A stretch of 64,000 nucleotides of DNA from Acidobacteriota bacterium (GTDB lineage: Bacteria; Acidobacteriota; Thermoanaerobaculia; Gp7-AA8): NCBI GenBank assembly GCA_021781455.1, contig JAJXWV010000077.1:1-64000 (forward strand). Direction: 5' to 3'. This document shows positions 1 through 8,972 of this stretch, in pieces. A program made the translations under genes and the position numbers. Below the pieces are notes generated by a model, which saw only the letters and a list, made by a program, of their open reading frames with translations, ran no database searches and was not told the DNA's origin. How positions within the stretch are numbered: position 1 is the first letter of the stretch; each line of letters opens with the position of its first letter.

Positions 1-18
1 GGCGTACGATCGCTTTCA

Positions 19-86
19 CTCGAAAAGCCCTCCCCATGTTTCACTCGTTTGTTGACACCAACAATTGAAACACAGGGCTTTTCGAG
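19..86. repeat. Intergenic inverted repeat (hairpin)
   Basis: A perfect 13-bp inverted repeat (CTCGAAAAGCCCT at 19-31, AGGGCTTTTCGAG at 74-86) encloses a second pair of arms, GTTTCA at 38-43 and TGAAAC at 66-71. No run of T follows on either strand, so it is not a clear terminator. The rest of 1-198 holds no gene that I can support. Confidence 0.6.
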
Positions 87-198
87 TTTTTCTGTTTTCT
101 TCGCCTCTCTACTTCGCTTGGTTAAGGTCTAGCGCGGTCGCATCAGGGTTGCGAGATCGCCGAATGATCAACAGAACCAGACGCCGACACCGCAGGCT

Positions 199-231
199 CG
201 AAAAAGAAAGGGCGCACCATGCGGTGCGCCC
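199..231 (-). terminator. Rho-independent terminator of the small basic protein gene
   Basis: A 9-bp GC-rich stem (210-218 with 223-231, four-base loop) is followed on the minus strand by TTTCTTTTTC. It lies just past the stop codon of the minus-strand gene ending at 256. Confidence 0.75.
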
Positions 232-255
232 CAATGGCTTGAAGGCCCGGTGTGG

Positions 256-693
256 TTACTTCCTTAATGCGCCCTGCATTTCCTTAATCGCCGCTTCACG
301 ACCCTTGTCCCTTGCGGTCTTCTGATACTGAGCGCGTTTCGCGGCAGGGATCTGCCGGATGAGGCCGAGATAACGGCCCTGCAGCTGACGCGAGGCAAGC
401 TGCTCCGGCGTAATGATGGAGCGGCGGCGTCTGCGTCCCGGTGCCTTGGCCCGCGGAGCCGCGGCAGCGCGTCCCACCGGCGCGGCGTGTGCGATGCGTC
501 TTGCACCGCCACTGGCCTGCTTGAGCGCCTCGAGCTTTCGCTCCAGATCGGAGATCTCGCGCTGCATGGCGGCGATATAGCGATTGACCTCGCCGTGGGA
601 AATCCGCCGATCTGCAACCAGTCGGCCCAGGATGTAGCTGGCCTGACCCGGCGACACGTGAAGCGGGGGCTGTTCTTTTCTCGGTCTAGGCAT
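256..693 (-). CDS. Small basic hypothetical protein with N-terminal coiled coil
   Basis: A 145-residue protein that I cannot assign to a named family. Residues 15-60 are predicted helical and include a charged, coiled-coil-like stretch (MQREISDLERKLEAL). Residues 60-90 are rich in Ala, Arg and Pro, including a run of five arginines. The C-terminal 50 residues (starting ITPEQLASRQLQGRYLGLIRQ) form a compact, basic, probably helical module. The composition suggests nucleic-acid or chromatin binding, but this is inference only. The start is well supported: AGGAGGT (701-707 on the plus strand, reversed) sits 7 bases before the ATG. A strong terminator follows, so this is a monocistronic gene. Confidence 0.75.
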   Translation of the reverse strand: MPRPRKEQPPLHVSPGQASYILGRLVADRRISHGEVNRYIAAMQREISDLERKLEALKQASGGARRIAHAAPVGRAAAAPRAKAPGRRRRRSIITPEQLASRQLQGRYLGLIRQIPAAKRAQYQKTARDKGREAAIKEMQGALRK

Positions 694-772
694 GTTTCAA
701 ACCTCCTCCACTGTGCGCATTCTTCGTGCAAAGCAGAGGCATTGTCAACATATTGCCTGTTAACCGCGCGCC

Positions 773-806
773 AAAATGAAACGGGCGAGCCTTTGGGCTC
801 GCCCGT
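773..806 (-). terminator. Rho-independent terminator of ahcY
   Basis: An 11-bp perfect stem (781-791 with 796-806, loop TTTG) is followed on the minus strand by TTTCATTTT. It lies 24 bases beyond the ahcY stop codon. Confidence 0.75.
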
Positions 807-829
807 TCTATGACATGAATGTTACGCGC

Positions 830-2329
830 TCAATAGCGGTACTGGTCCGGTTTGTAAGGGCCTGTGACCGGCACGCCGAGGTAGTCGGCCTGCTGCTGAG
901 ACATGACAGTGAGCTCTACGCCGAGATGCGGCAGGTGTAGACGAGCCACTTCCTCGTCCAGCTTCTTGGGCAGTACGTAGACGCGCTTCTGATATTCGCC
1001 CTTGTTCTGCCACAGTGCGAGCTGGGCGAGCACCTGATTCGTGAACGAAGCGGACATGACAAAGGACGGATGACCGGTGGCGCAGCCGAGGTTCAGCAGA
1101 CGCCCTTCGGCGAGAATCAGAACGCTGTGCCCATCCGCGAAGACCCACTCGTCATACTGCGGCTTGATGTTCACCTTTCTGATGCCGGGGGTCTTCTTGA
1201 GACCGGCCATGTCGATCTCATTGTCGAAATGTCCGATGTTGCCGACAATGGCCTTATTCTTCATTCGCGCCATGTGACCGGCGGTGATGATGTCCTTGTT
1301 GCCGGTGGCCGTGACGAAGATGTCGGCCTTGTCCACGACACTCTCCAATGTCCTGACTTCGAAGCCTTCCATGGCCGCCTGCAGCGCGCAGATCGGATCG
1401 ATCTCGGTGATGACCACGCGCGCGCCCTGGCCGCGAAGTGCCTGCGCGCAGCCCTTGCCCACTTCGCCGTAGCCGCAGACCACGGCCAGCTTGCCCGCGA
1501 TCATCACGTCGGTGGCACGATTGAGACCGTCCACGACCGAGTGCCGGCAACCATAGATGTTGTCGAATTTCGACTTGGTCACGGAGTCGTTGACGTTGAT
1601 GGCCGGAAACAGCAGCGATCCTGCTTCCGCCATCTGATAAAGGCGATGAACGCCCGTGGTCGTCTCCTCGGAGACGCCCCTGATGCCGGCGGCCAGGCGC
1701 GTCCAGCGCTGCGGGTCGCGGGCGAGCTCTTTGCGCAGCAGCTCCAGGATCACGCCCCATTCCTCCGGTTCGTCGGCGGACTTGAAATCAGGAACGTGTT
1801 TCTTGCCCTCGAACTCGACGCCCTTGTGCACCAGCAGCGTGGCATCGCCGCCGTCGTCGACGATCAGCGTGGGCCCGGAGCCATCCGGCCACTTCAGCGC
1901 TTCAGAAGTGCACCACCAGTACTCGTCGAGGGTTTCCCCCTTCCAGGCAAACACCGGGATTCCGCGCGGCCTGGCGGCGGAACCTGCCGTTTCGGGACGA
2001 CCAACGACGACGGCAGCGGCGGCGTGATCCTGTGTCGAAAAGATATTGCAGGAGACCCAGCGGACGTCCGCGCCGAGCATCTGCAGAGTCTCGATCAGGA
2101 CTGCCGTCTGCACGGTCATGTGCAGCGATCCCATGATTTTCGATCCGGCCAGCGGCCTGTTGGCGGCGTACTTCTGGCGCAAGGCCATCAGACCGGGCAT
2201 CTCGTGCTCGGCCAGGCGGATCTCGGAACGGCCAAGCGTGGCCAGATTGAGGTCGTGAACCTTGAACGGCTCGCGTCCGGCAGCACGCGCGGCGTCGAAG
2301 GGATGCGTCGTTTCCAGTGTGGCGGTCAT
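830..2329 (-). CDS. ahcY: S-adenosyl-L-homocysteine hydrolase
   Basis: Cytosolic NAD-dependent enzyme that splits S-adenosylhomocysteine into adenosine and homocysteine, removing the inhibitory product of methyltransferases. The 499 residues cover the whole family. Visible landmarks are the substrate-domain [15 protein letters not shown], the STQDHAAAA segment, [16 protein letters not shown], the Rossmann NAD loop CGYGEVGKG near residue 285, and the C-terminal signature KPDQYRY that closes the neighbouring active site. A short extra segment around residues 108-122 ([14 protein letters not shown]) is not typical. ATG is preceded by GAGGAG at good spacing. It stands alone with its own terminator. 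I looked for an SAH riboswitch upstream and saw none. Confidence 0.96.
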   Translation of the reverse strand: MTATLETTHPFDAARAAGREPFKVHDLNLATLGRSEIRLAEHEMPGLMALRQKYAANRPLAGSKIMGSLHMTVQTAVLIETLQMLGADVRWVSCNIFSTQDHAAAAVVVGRPETAGSAARPRGIPVFAWKGETLDEYWWCTSEALKWPDGSGPTLIVDDGGDATLLVHKGVEFEGKKHVPDFKSADEPEEWGVILELLRKELARDPQRWTRLAAGIRGVSEETTTGVHRLYQMAEAGSLLFPAINVNDSVTKSKFDNIYGCRHSVVDGLNRATDVMIAGKLAVVCGYGEVGKGCAQALRGQGARVVITEIDPICALQAAMEGFEVRTLESVVDKADIFVTATGNKDIITAGHMARMKNKAIVGNIGHFDNEIDMAGLKKTPGIRKVNIKPQYDEWVFADGHSVLILAEGRLLNLGCATGHPSFVMSASFTNQVLAQLALWQNKGEYQKRVYVLPKKLDEEVARLHLPHLGVELTVMSQQQADYLGVPVTGPYKPDQYRY

Positions 2330-2488
2330 CGAAACTCCTCGTCGGTGAGATCACGAAAAGTCACGCGGATCAGTCAGAACCGAGCTTCCGACGTCCGTCT
2401 CATGCTTTTCGAAGGCGCGAATTGTACACGGCCCCCGAACCGGGGCGCGCTACGGCTCATTCCGCGATTCCACGGGCGCGTGCTGACG

Positions 2489-2610
2489 GCGGGTCGCGAG
2501 GTCGCGAGGTTGCGAGGTCGCGAGGTTGCGAGGTCGCGGCGTCGCGGCTTGCCTCGTGAGCCCGTGACCTCGAAACCCCGTGACCTCGAAACCCCGTGAC
2601 CTCGTGGCCC
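2489..2610. repeat. Self-repetitive hairpin element (GGT[C/T]GCGA words)
   Basis: The left arm (2491-2545) is a tandem array of the octamers GGTCGCGA and GGTTGCGA. The right arm (2551-2606) is the approximate reverse complement, built from CTCGTGAC and CTCGAAAC words. It fills the gap between ahcY and the dodecin gene. Confidence 0.7.
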
Positions 2611-2612
2611 GT

Positions 2613-2822
2613 TTACTCCAGCCGGAATCCCACCTTCAGCTTCACCTGGTACTCGGCGACCTTGCCTTTTTCGACGCGGCCGCGCATCTCGGCGACCTCG
2701 AACCAGTCGATGTTGCGCAAGGTCTTCGAGGCGCGGGCGACGCCGCTGGAGACCGCGTCGCTGAAGGATTCGCCCGAGGTCCCGACGATCTCGACGAGTT
2801 TGTAAGTCTTGTGATCCGCCAT
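2613..2822 (-). CDS. Dodecin family flavin-binding protein
   Basis: A 69-residue dodecin. These proteins form hollow dodecamers that sequester FMN, FAD or riboflavin in the cytosol. Diagnostic features are KLVEIVGTSGESFSDAV, the ASKTLRNIDWFEVAEMRG segment with the flavin-stacking tryptophan at residue 40, and the final strand EYQVKLKVGFRLE. I chose the ATG at 2822 because it gives exactly the family length and is preceded by GGAGGAAAGAG. Longer upstream extensions would be unlike the family. Divergently oriented to the amidase gene at 2943. Confidence 0.93.
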   Translation of the reverse strand: MADHKTYKLVEIVGTSGESFSDAVSSGVARASKTLRNIDWFEVAEMRGRVEKGKVAEYQVKLKVGFRLE

Positions 2823-2942
2823 CTCTTTCCTCCGGGACGGCGCCTGGTATTGGTTGTCCGCAGCAGCGGCAGCCGTGCCCAATGCGCGCCAAAATACACT
2901 AGAATTGACAGTTACGAGTGGTCCGGAATCGGGTGAGCGGGT

Positions 2943-3953
2943 ATGACTGCGGCACGAAAGGATCGAGTCAAGCGGCGGCTGATCCAACAGGCCTTCGCCG
3001 ATAACCTCGATACGATTCGAGGGCTGCCGCCGCGCGCCGTCCGTCCCCGCAATCGCAACGCGCGGATCTGGATGCGCCGGGCTCCGCTCCTGCTGCTGTT
3101 CCTCACCCTGGCGGGCTCGACGTATCTGGCGTCCAATCCGACTTCAGTCCGCGACACGATCGGCCCCGCAAAGATCGTGATGAACCGGCCGGCGCGGAGC
3201 GCGGGAGTGCCGCCCACCAGCATCGACCCCACGCCGGTCACCGCCGCAGCACTGCAGCTCTCGGTGCGGCGGGTGATCGTCGACGCCGGTCACGGCGGCG
3301 CGGATCCCGGGGCCACTTCGCTGCTCAACGTGCGCGAAAAGGACATCACGCTCGACATCGCCGAACGGCTCGAGGCGCTGCTGAAGAAGAACGGGTTCGA
3401 AGTGGTGGCCACGCGCGAGAGCGACCGCCTGATCCCGCTGCGCGAGCGCGCCCGCATCGCCAACGAATCCAACGGCGACATCTTCGTCTCCATCCACGTC
3501 AACTCCATCATCAAGCACACGGCCTCGCACGGGATCGAGACCTACTACCTCGGCGCCACGAGCGATCCCACGCTGACCCGGCTGGCCGCCGACGAGAATC
3601 GCGTCTCCGGCTATTCGGTCGCCGATCTCCGCAAGCTGCTCGACCGTCTCTATGCCGACGCCCGGCGCGGTGAGTCGGAGCGGCTGGCCGACGAAGTGCA
3701 GCGCCAGCTCGTCGGAAACCTCCGCGCCGCCGATCCCGGCCTCGAGAACTGGGGCGTCAAGCGCGCTCCGTTCGTCGTGCTCGTGGCCACCGACATGCCG
3801 GCCATCCTCGCGGAGATCGGCTGCATGTCCAACGACACCGAAGTGGCGCGCCTGCACAGGCCTGACTATCGGCAGCACATCGCTGAAGCACTCTTTCAGG
3901 GAATTCACGCATATGCGAGCGTCGCTGACGCTTCGCAGAAGAAAGGAATCTGA
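2943..3953 (+). CDS. N-acetylmuramoyl-L-alanine amidase (Amidase_3), membrane anchored
   Basis: Zinc amidase that cleaves the bond between MurNAc and the stem peptide in peptidoglycan, used in cell separation and wall remodelling. The 336-residue protein has a basic cytoplasmic N-terminus, one membrane segment at about residues 42-60 (LLLLFLTLAGSTYL), a linker, and the Amidase_3 domain from about residue 108 to 325. Zinc-binding landmarks are VDAGHGGADPGA (His near 117) and SIHVNS (His near 184); the late glutamate in MPAILAEIGCMSN matches the catalytic Glu. The periplasmic domain is tethered rather than released. The next gene begins 3 bases later, so the two are very likely one operon linking wall hydrolysis with an actin-like filament. 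Confidence 0.9.
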   Translation: MTAARKDRVKRRLIQQAFADNLDTIRGLPPRAVRPRNRNARIWMRRAPLLLLFLTLAGSTYLASNPTSVRDTIGPAKIVMNRPARSAGVPPTSIDPTPVTAAALQLSVRRVIVDAGHGGADPGATSLLNVREKDITLDIAERLEALLKKNGFEVVATRESDRLIPLRERARIANESNGDIFVSIHVNSIIKHTASHGIETYYLGATSDPTLTRLAADENRVSGYSVADLRKLLDRLYADARRGESERLADEVQRQLVGNLRAADPGLENWGVKRAPFVVLVATDMPAILAEIGCMSNDTEVARLHRPDYRQHIAEALFQGIHAYASVADASQKKGI

Positions 3954-3956
3954 TCG

Positions 3957-4982
3957 ATGCCTGAGATCCTCCACGTAGGAATCGACCTCGGCACTTCGCG
4001 GAGCTCGATCTCCGCATCCAACGGCGAGCGCTTCGTCGTCGACAGCTACGTCGGCTGGCCGGTCGACATGGTCGCCAGGAAAGTCCTCAAGCGCGGCGTC
4101 CTCATCGGCCACGAGGCCGTCTCCAATCGCACCATGCTCGACCTCCACCGCCCCCTCGAGCGCGGCCTGCTCAAGGAAGGATCGGAGAAGGACGTCGAAG
4201 CCGTGCGCGAGCTCCTCAAGCACCTGCTCGGACTGGTGGGCGTTTCCAACGGCGGCTCGGTGTCGGCCTCCAACGTGCGCGCGGTGGTCGGCGTTCCGGC
4301 GGCGGCCCTGCGCACGAACAAGCAGTACCTGCGCAACTCGATGAAGGGCATCGTCGACAGTCTGCTCATCGTCTCGGAACCGTTTGCAGTCGCCTACGGG
4401 CTGGACGCGCTGTTGCACACGCTGATCATCGACATCGGAGCGGGGACGACCGACTTCTGCGTCATGCGCGGGCGCTATCCGACCGAGGAAGACCAGCGCA
4501 CGCTGACCGTGGCAGGCGACTCGATCGATGCCCAGCTGTTGAAGCTCATCGAGGAGCGTTATCCCGAAGCGAACGTCACGGTGTACATGGTTCGCGAGTG
4601 GAAAGAGAAGTTCAGCTTTGTCGGCAAGGCTTCGCAGAAGGTGATCGTGACGGCGCCGGTCAAAGGCGTGCCCACTCAGCTCGACATCACGAACGAGATG
4701 AAGGCCGCCTGCGAGTCGCTCCTGCCTCCGGTCAACGAGATGATGCTCGACCTCCTGGCGCGCGTGGAGCCGGAATTCCAGGAGCGGGTCAGGAACAACA
4801 TCATCCTGTCGGGCGGCGGCGGTCTCACTCGCGGACTGCCTCAGGCGCTCGAAGCGGCGCTGAATCAGGTGGGCGGAGGAAAGGTCCGCTACATGGAGGA
4901 TCCGGTGTTCATCGGATCCGACGGCGGGCTGGCCCTGGCCATCGATGCGCCGGACGGCGACTGGGAGAAGCTTTCGGGCTGA
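3957..4982 (+). CDS. MreB/MamK-like actin-family ATPase
   Basis: A 341-residue member of the actin/Hsp70 ATPase fold, closer in layout to the MamK and MreB filaments than to DnaK because the Hsp70 substrate domain is missing. The nucleotide-binding motifs are GIDLGTSRSS (phosphate 1, residue 8), IDIGAGTTDF (phosphate 2, near 160) and LSGGGGLTRG (adenosine motif, near 283). Compared with MreB the segment between motifs is unusual, for example KDVEAVRELLKHLLGL. It probably forms cytoskeletal filaments. Three bases separate it from the membrane-anchored amidase upstream, which suggests that the filament guides or regulates wall hydrolysis. MamK assignment is by motif pattern; no magnetosome genes are nearby. 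Confidence 0.82.
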   Translation: MPEILHVGIDLGTSRSSISASNGERFVVDSYVGWPVDMVARKVLKRGVLIGHEAVSNRTMLDLHRPLERGLLKEGSEKDVEAVRELLKHLLGLVGVSNGGSVSASNVRAVVGVPAAALRTNKQYLRNSMKGIVDSLLIVSEPFAVAYGLDALLHTLIIDIGAGTTDFCVMRGRYPTEEDQRTLTVAGDSIDAQLLKLIEERYPEANVTVYMVREWKEKFSFVGKASQKVIVTAPVKGVPTQLDITNEMKAACESLLPPVNEMMLDLLARVEPEFQERVRNNIILSGGGGLTRGLPQALEAALNQVGGGKVRYMEDPVFIGSDGGLALAIDAPDGDWEKLSG

Positions 4983-4990
4983 TTTTTCAA

Positions 4991-5072
4991 ACGGTTCCGC
5001 GGTTGCGCAGTTCCGCGATTACGCGGTGTTCGTAACCAGCTGCCACCGCGGAACCGCGCAACCGCGCAACCC
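4991..5072. repeat. Self-repetitive hairpin element (GGTTCCGC/GGTTGCGC words)
   Basis: The left arm (ACGGTTCCGCGGTTGCGCAG and onward, to 5026) is answered by CCGCGGAACCGCGCAACCGC (5045-5064) and onward to 5072. Words of about 8 bases are tandem within each arm. It lies between the actin-like gene and the hydrolase gene. Confidence 0.65.
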
Positions 5073-5093
5073 GGCGAGTGTTCCGCACTGTGC

Positions 5094-5099
5094 CAGAAT
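5094..5099 (+). promoter_or_regulatory. Candidate -10 box, leaderless spacing
   Basis: CAGAAT ends 7 bases before the ATG at 5107, so transcription would start at or next to the start codon. No convincing -35 hexamer or Shine-Dalgarno sequence was seen. Confidence 0.35.
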
Positions 5100-5106
5100 C
5101 GCCGCC

Positions 5107-5928
5107 ATGCGGGTGCTCATCGCCACGGCCGGAGCGGCGATCTTCGCCGCGATCGTGCTCTACGCGTATGCGTTGTACCTGCGGCGCACGTCGATGTTCT
5201 TTCCGGATCGCTTTCCGATCGGCGAGTGGGACCGCAGCAGGTACGCCCTCGAGCCGCGGGACGTGCACTTCACGACGGCCGACAACGTCCGCCTGCACGG
5301 CTGGATCATCCGATCCCCGGCGCCTGACGCGCCGCTGCTGGTCTGGTTCCACGGCAACGCCGGCAACATCACCTCGCGAGCACCGGTCGCGGAGGAACTG
5401 GCCCGCCGCGGGATCTCGGTTCTGCTGTTCGACTGGCGTGGCTACGGCCGAAGCGAAGGCTCTCCGACCGAATCGGCACTCCTCGACGACGCCGACGCCG
5501 CCTACCAGTTCGCGACCATGCAGGCCAATCCGCGCAGGATCGTCCTGTACGGAGAATCGCTCGGCGGCCCCTACGCCGCATACGTCGCCAGAAGCAACCG
5601 CGCCTGTTGCGTGGTCATCGAGAACTCCTTCCCATCGCTGCGCGCCCTCGGCAATGCGCTCTATTTCCCGCTTCCGGTCGGATGGCTCGTGCCGCGCGCG
5701 CTGGCCACGGTCCGCTGGCTCAACGCCGCGGGCCTGCCGGTTCTGGTGATGCACGGCCGCCGCGACGAAGTGATTCCCTTCCGCCTCGGCCAGCAGCTCT
5801 ACGACGATCTGCGCGTCCCCAAAGAGATGCTCGTCAGTGATGAGTCCGGTCACAGTGAAATCCCGTCCAGTGAAGGCGAGCGCTATTACGAAACCGTGGC
5901 GAGGTTCGTCCGTACGTCGTGTCATTGA
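5107..5928 (+). CDS. Alpha/beta hydrolase (BEM46/ABHD13-like), membrane anchored
   Basis: A 273-residue serine hydrolase with an N-terminal membrane anchor (residues 1-25, LIATAGAAIFAAIVLYAYAL). The fold is marked by WFHGNAGN (oxyanion region) and the nucleophile elbow GESLGG (Ser near 151). Asp near 220 (GRRDEVIP) and His near 248 (ESGHSEI) complete the triad. The substrate is unknown; family members are esterases or thioesterases. The ATG at 5107 was chosen because the membrane anchor begins there and the upstream sequence is a repeat element. The gene seems to be transcribed alone. Confidence 0.85.
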   Translation: MRVLIATAGAAIFAAIVLYAYALYLRRTSMFFPDRFPIGEWDRSRYALEPRDVHFTTADNVRLHGWIIRSPAPDAPLLVWFHGNAGNITSRAPVAEELARRGISVLLFDWRGYGRSEGSPTESALLDDADAAYQFATMQANPRRIVLYGESLGGPYAAYVARSNRACCVVIENSFPSLRALGNALYFPLPVGWLVPRALATVRWLNAAGLPVLVMHGRRDEVIPFRLGQQLYDDLRVPKEMLVSDESGHSEIPSSEGERYYETVARFVRTSCH

Positions 5929-5934
5929 TAGCAT

Positions 5935-6024
5935 CGCGGGTGTCGGGTCTCAGGTGTCGGGTCAGGTGGTGTAGCTGGCGCCGACACCCCGACACCCGAC
6001 AGCCGACACCCGCGACCCGACACC
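5935..6024. repeat. Self-repetitive hairpin element (GTGTCGG words)
   Basis: The left arm (5937-5967) contains three GGTGTCGGGT-like words. The right arm (5980-6024) contains the complementary CCGACACC and CCCGACA words. The strong ribosome binding site of the M16 peptidase gene follows directly. Confidence 0.7.
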
Positions 6025-6039
6025 TTCAAAGGAGGACAC

Positions 6040-7497
6040 ATGAAGTCACTGCTTCGCCTCGCGGCGATTGCGGCGCTCGTTTGCACGGCGTGCGCAACCA
6101 CCGCCCCGGCGCCGGCCACTGCGCCTGCGCCTCCCCCGCCGGCAGTCATGCCGGCACAATCGACAACGCCGCCGGCGGCTGTCGCCGGTTTCTCGGTACC
6201 GGTCGAGTACCACAAGCTGCCTAACGGCCTGCGGGTCGTCCTCTCGCCCGATCACACGTCGCCCAAGGTGACGGTGGCGGTCTATTACGGCATTGGCTTC
6301 CGCATCGAGCCGAAGGACCGCACGGGTTTCGCGCATCTTTTCGAGCACCTGATGTTCCAGGGATCGCAGAACCTCGGCAAGATGGAGTTCATCAAGCTCG
6401 TACAGTCGAACGGAGGAGTGCTCAACGGCTCGACGCGCTTCGATTTTACGAACTACTTCGAGATCGTGCCCTCCAACACGCTGCAGACGATGCTCTGGGC
6501 CGAGGCCGACCGCATGAAGGGCCTCAACATCACCGAAGAGAACCTGAACAATCAGAAAGCCGTCGTCGTCAACGAGGTTCGGGTGAACGTGCTGAACGAG
6601 CCTTATGGCGGCTTCCCGTGGCTCGACGTGCCGCAGGTGGCGAACGTCAACTGGTACAACGCCCACAACTTCTACGGCGACCTCGCCGACATCCAGGCCG
6701 CCACGCTCGGCGACGCGGCCAACTTCTTCAAGACGTACTACGCACCTAACAACGCCTCCCTGGCCATCGTCGGCGACTTCGATCCCGCACAGGCCATGGC
6801 CTGGGTCAATCAGTATTTCGGGGCGATCCCCGCACAGCCGCAGCCGCCGCGACCGGATATCTCCGAGCCACGGCAGGAACAGGAGCGGCACGGATCGAAG
6901 GTCGACGAGAAGGCCACCCGGCCGGCTCTGGCGATCGCCTATCACTGTCCGGCTGCGGAAACACCCGAGTACTACGCCATGGGCCTGATCGACGAGATCC
7001 TCGCGTCCGGCAAGGACAGCTGGATGTATCAGGACATCGTCCAGAAGCGCGGTCTCACCGACAGCATCGACTCCACCATGAACGGCCTCGGCTCGATGTT
7101 CGACATCAAGGGCCCGACGCTCTACACGATTTCGCTCTTCCACGATCGCAACAAGACGGCCGACCAGATCATCAAGGCCATGGACGAGGACATCGACCGC
7201 CTGCGCACGCAGCCCGTCGACGCTGCAACGCTGGAGCGCGCCCGCGTGAAGATGCGCTCCGATCTGTACAACGAGATCGAGGATACCTTCGGCTTCGGCC
7301 GCGCCGACCTGCTGGCCTCGTACGCGCTCTCCTACGACGATCCCGCCCGCATCAACACCATCGAGTCGCGCTTCGCCAGCATCACTCCCGAACTGATCCA
7401 GAAGACGGCTCAGGATTACCTGCGGCCGACCAATCGCACCATCTTCACCGTCATTCCAAAGGGCGACGGAGCTGCACAGACTCCAGGAGGCAAGTAA
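6040..7497 (+). CDS. M16 family zinc peptidase, active subunit (lipoprotein-like)
   Basis: A 485-residue pitrilysin/PqqL-type zinc endopeptidase of the cell envelope. The inverted zinc motif HLFEH is at residues 99-103 and the distal glutamate lies in NNQKAVVVNEVRVN. An N-terminal export signal (residues 1-20) ends in a Cys-containing segment, VCTAC, so lipidation is possible though the lipobox is imperfect. A Pro/Ala-rich linker follows. AAAGGAGG lies 9 bases before the ATG, one of the strongest ribosome binding sites in the window. The stop codon overlaps the start of the next M16 gene by one base (TAATG), so the two subunits are translationally coupled and probably form a heterodimer. Confidence 0.92.
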   Translation: MKSLLRLAAIAALVCTACATTAPAPATAPAPPPPAVMPAQSTTPPAAVAGFSVPVEYHKLPNGLRVVLSPDHTSPKVTVAVYYGIGFRIEPKDRTGFAHLFEHLMFQGSQNLGKMEFIKLVQSNGGVLNGSTRFDFTNYFEIVPSNTLQTMLWAEADRMKGLNITEENLNNQKAVVVNEVRVNVLNEPYGGFPWLDVPQVANVNWYNAHNFYGDLADIQAATLGDAANFFKTYYAPNNASLAIVGDFDPAQAMAWVNQYFGAIPAQPQPPRPDISEPRQEQERHGSKVDEKATRPALAIAYHCPAAETPEYYAMGLIDEILASGKDSWMYQDIVQKRGLTDSIDSTMNGLGSMFDIKGPTLYTISLFHDRNKTADQIIKAMDEDIDRLRTQPVDAATLERARVKMRSDLYNEIEDTFGFGRADLLASYALSYDDPARINTIESRFASITPELIQKTAQDYLRPTNRTIFTVIPKGDGAAQTPGGK

Positions 7498-8897
7498 TGC
7501 GACGAACGCCGATCATCCTCACTCTCGCCGCGACGCTTCTCGGAGCGGCCGCAGCGCTCGCACAGACCGCGCCGCCGGCGAAGGAGACGCCTCCTCCTCC
7601 TGCGCCTCCGAAGAATTTCTCGCTCCCGGTGGTCCGGAAATTCGATCTGCCGAACGGCCTGAAGGTCAGGCTCGTGTCGTACGGCGAGGTGCCGAAGGTC
7701 ACCGTCAGGCTCGTCACCCAGACCGGCAACGTCGATGAAGGTGCCAACGAAGTCTGGCTCGGCGACGTCACCGGCGAAATGATGCAGCAGGGGACTGCCA
7801 CGCGCTCCGCCGAGGACATTGCCCGGCAGTCGGCGCTGATGGGCGGCGCGTTGAGCGTCAACGTCGGAATGAACCAGACGGTCATCGGGTCGGACGTGTT
7901 CAGCGAGTCGGGTCCTTCGGCGGTGGCGCTGATCGCCGACGTGGCGCGCAATCCGCGTTTCCCGGCCGCGGAGCTGCCGCGCATCAAGAACGATTTCCTG
8001 CGCCGGCTCTCGATCGAGCGCAGCCAGCCGCAGTCCGTAGCGGCCGAGAAGTTCCTGCAGGTCCTGTTTCCGAATCAGGTCTACGGGCACTACTTCCCCA
8101 CTCCGGAGATGCTTCAGGGATACACCCTCGACCAGGTGCGCGGTTTCTTCGATCGCAATTTCGGCGCAGCCCGCTCCAGCATCTACATCGTCGGCCGCTT
8201 CGATGCCACGGCCGTCGAAGAGGCCATCCGCCACAATTTCTCGGATTGGAAAGCCGGCGCGCCGCCAACGAATCCGGCGGTCAATCCGGTCAGCCGCCGC
8301 GCTGTCTACCTCATCGATCGTCCCGGCGCCGTTCAGTCGACGCTCTACATCGGACTGCCGACGTTCGACCCGAGCAACCCCGACTACGTCCCGCTCGTCG
8401 TCACCAACGCGCTGCTCGGCGGCTCGTTCGGCTCGCGCATCACCTCCAACATCCGCGAGCAGAAGGGCTACACGTACTCGCCGTTCAGCCTTCTGAGCAC
8501 GAGGCTGCACACCGGCTACTGGGCCGAGATCGCGGACGTGAGCACCAACGTCACCGGACCGTCGATCAAGGAGATCATCGGCGAGATCGACCGGCTTCGC
8601 AGGGAGCCTCCCACGCCTGCCGAGTTGCGCGGCATCCAGAACTACCTCGCCGGGACGTTCGTGCTGCGCAATTCCACGCGCGACGGCATCGCCGGTCAGC
8701 TGGCGGCCCTCGATCTCTACGGTCTCGGAGAGGATTATCTGCGGAACTACGTCCAGCGCGTCTATGCCGTGACTCCTGCCGACGTGCAGCGCATGACGCA
8801 GCAATACATCGATCCAGCAAAGCTGGCCATCGTCGTCGCCGGCGACAAGAAAGCGGTGGCGGAGCAACTCAAGCCGTACGGCGAAGTCATCGAATGA
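7497..8897 (+). CDS. M16 family peptidase, inactive partner subunit
   Basis: A 466-residue M16 homologue with a classical signal peptide (residues 1-23, ending AAALAQ). Where active members have HxxEH this protein has VWLGDVTGEMMQQGT, so the zinc ligands are gone. The C-terminal M16 half is intact, including the RGIQNYLAG and YVQRVYAVTPADVQRM segments. By analogy with mitochondrial processing peptidase and bacterial M16 pairs, the inactive subunit would help to hold substrates while the upstream subunit cuts. One-base overlap with the preceding gene supports an obligate pair. Confidence 0.9.
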   Translation: MRRTPIILTLAATLLGAAAALAQTAPPAKETPPPPAPPKNFSLPVVRKFDLPNGLKVRLVSYGEVPKVTVRLVTQTGNVDEGANEVWLGDVTGEMMQQGTATRSAEDIARQSALMGGALSVNVGMNQTVIGSDVFSESGPSAVALIADVARNPRFPAAELPRIKNDFLRRLSIERSQPQSVAAEKFLQVLFPNQVYGHYFPTPEMLQGYTLDQVRGFFDRNFGAARSSIYIVGRFDATAVEEAIRHNFSDWKAGAPPTNPAVNPVSRRAVYLIDRPGAVQSTLYIGLPTFDPSNPDYVPLVVTNALLGGSFGSRITSNIREQKGYTYSPFSLLSTRLHTGYWAEIADVSTNVTGPSIKEIIGEIDRLRREPPTPAELRGIQNYLAGTFVLRNSTRDGIAGQLAALDLYGLGEDYLRNYVQRVYAVTPADVQRMTQQYIDPAKLAIVVAGDKKAVAEQLKPYGEVIE

Positions 8898-8906
8898 GTT
8901 GATGCG

Positions 8907-8970
8907 TGCGGCGGGTAGCGTGTAGCGTGTCGGTAGAAAAGCCGATCCTGCCCGCTACCTGCCACCCCGC
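8907..8970. repeat. Self-repetitive hairpin element (GGTAGCG words)
   Basis: The left arm GCGGCGGGTAGCGTGTAGCG (8909-8928) plus GTGTCGG is answered by CCCGCTACCTGCCACCCCGCC (8951-8971). It spans nearly the whole gap before the kinase gene and stops at its start codon. Confidence 0.65.
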
Positions 8971-8972
8971 CC

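Noticed and set aside
65-325. 86-codon frame at the left edge
   Set aside because: It crosses the inverted repeat, the minus-strand terminator and part of the minus-strand gene; no motif or ribosome binding site.
2330-2480. Possible SAH riboswitch upstream of ahcY
   Set aside because: The conserved core (GAGGAGCGCUGC and the GCCAGGCUCG-like partner) is not there; the GAGGAG seen is only the ribosome binding site.
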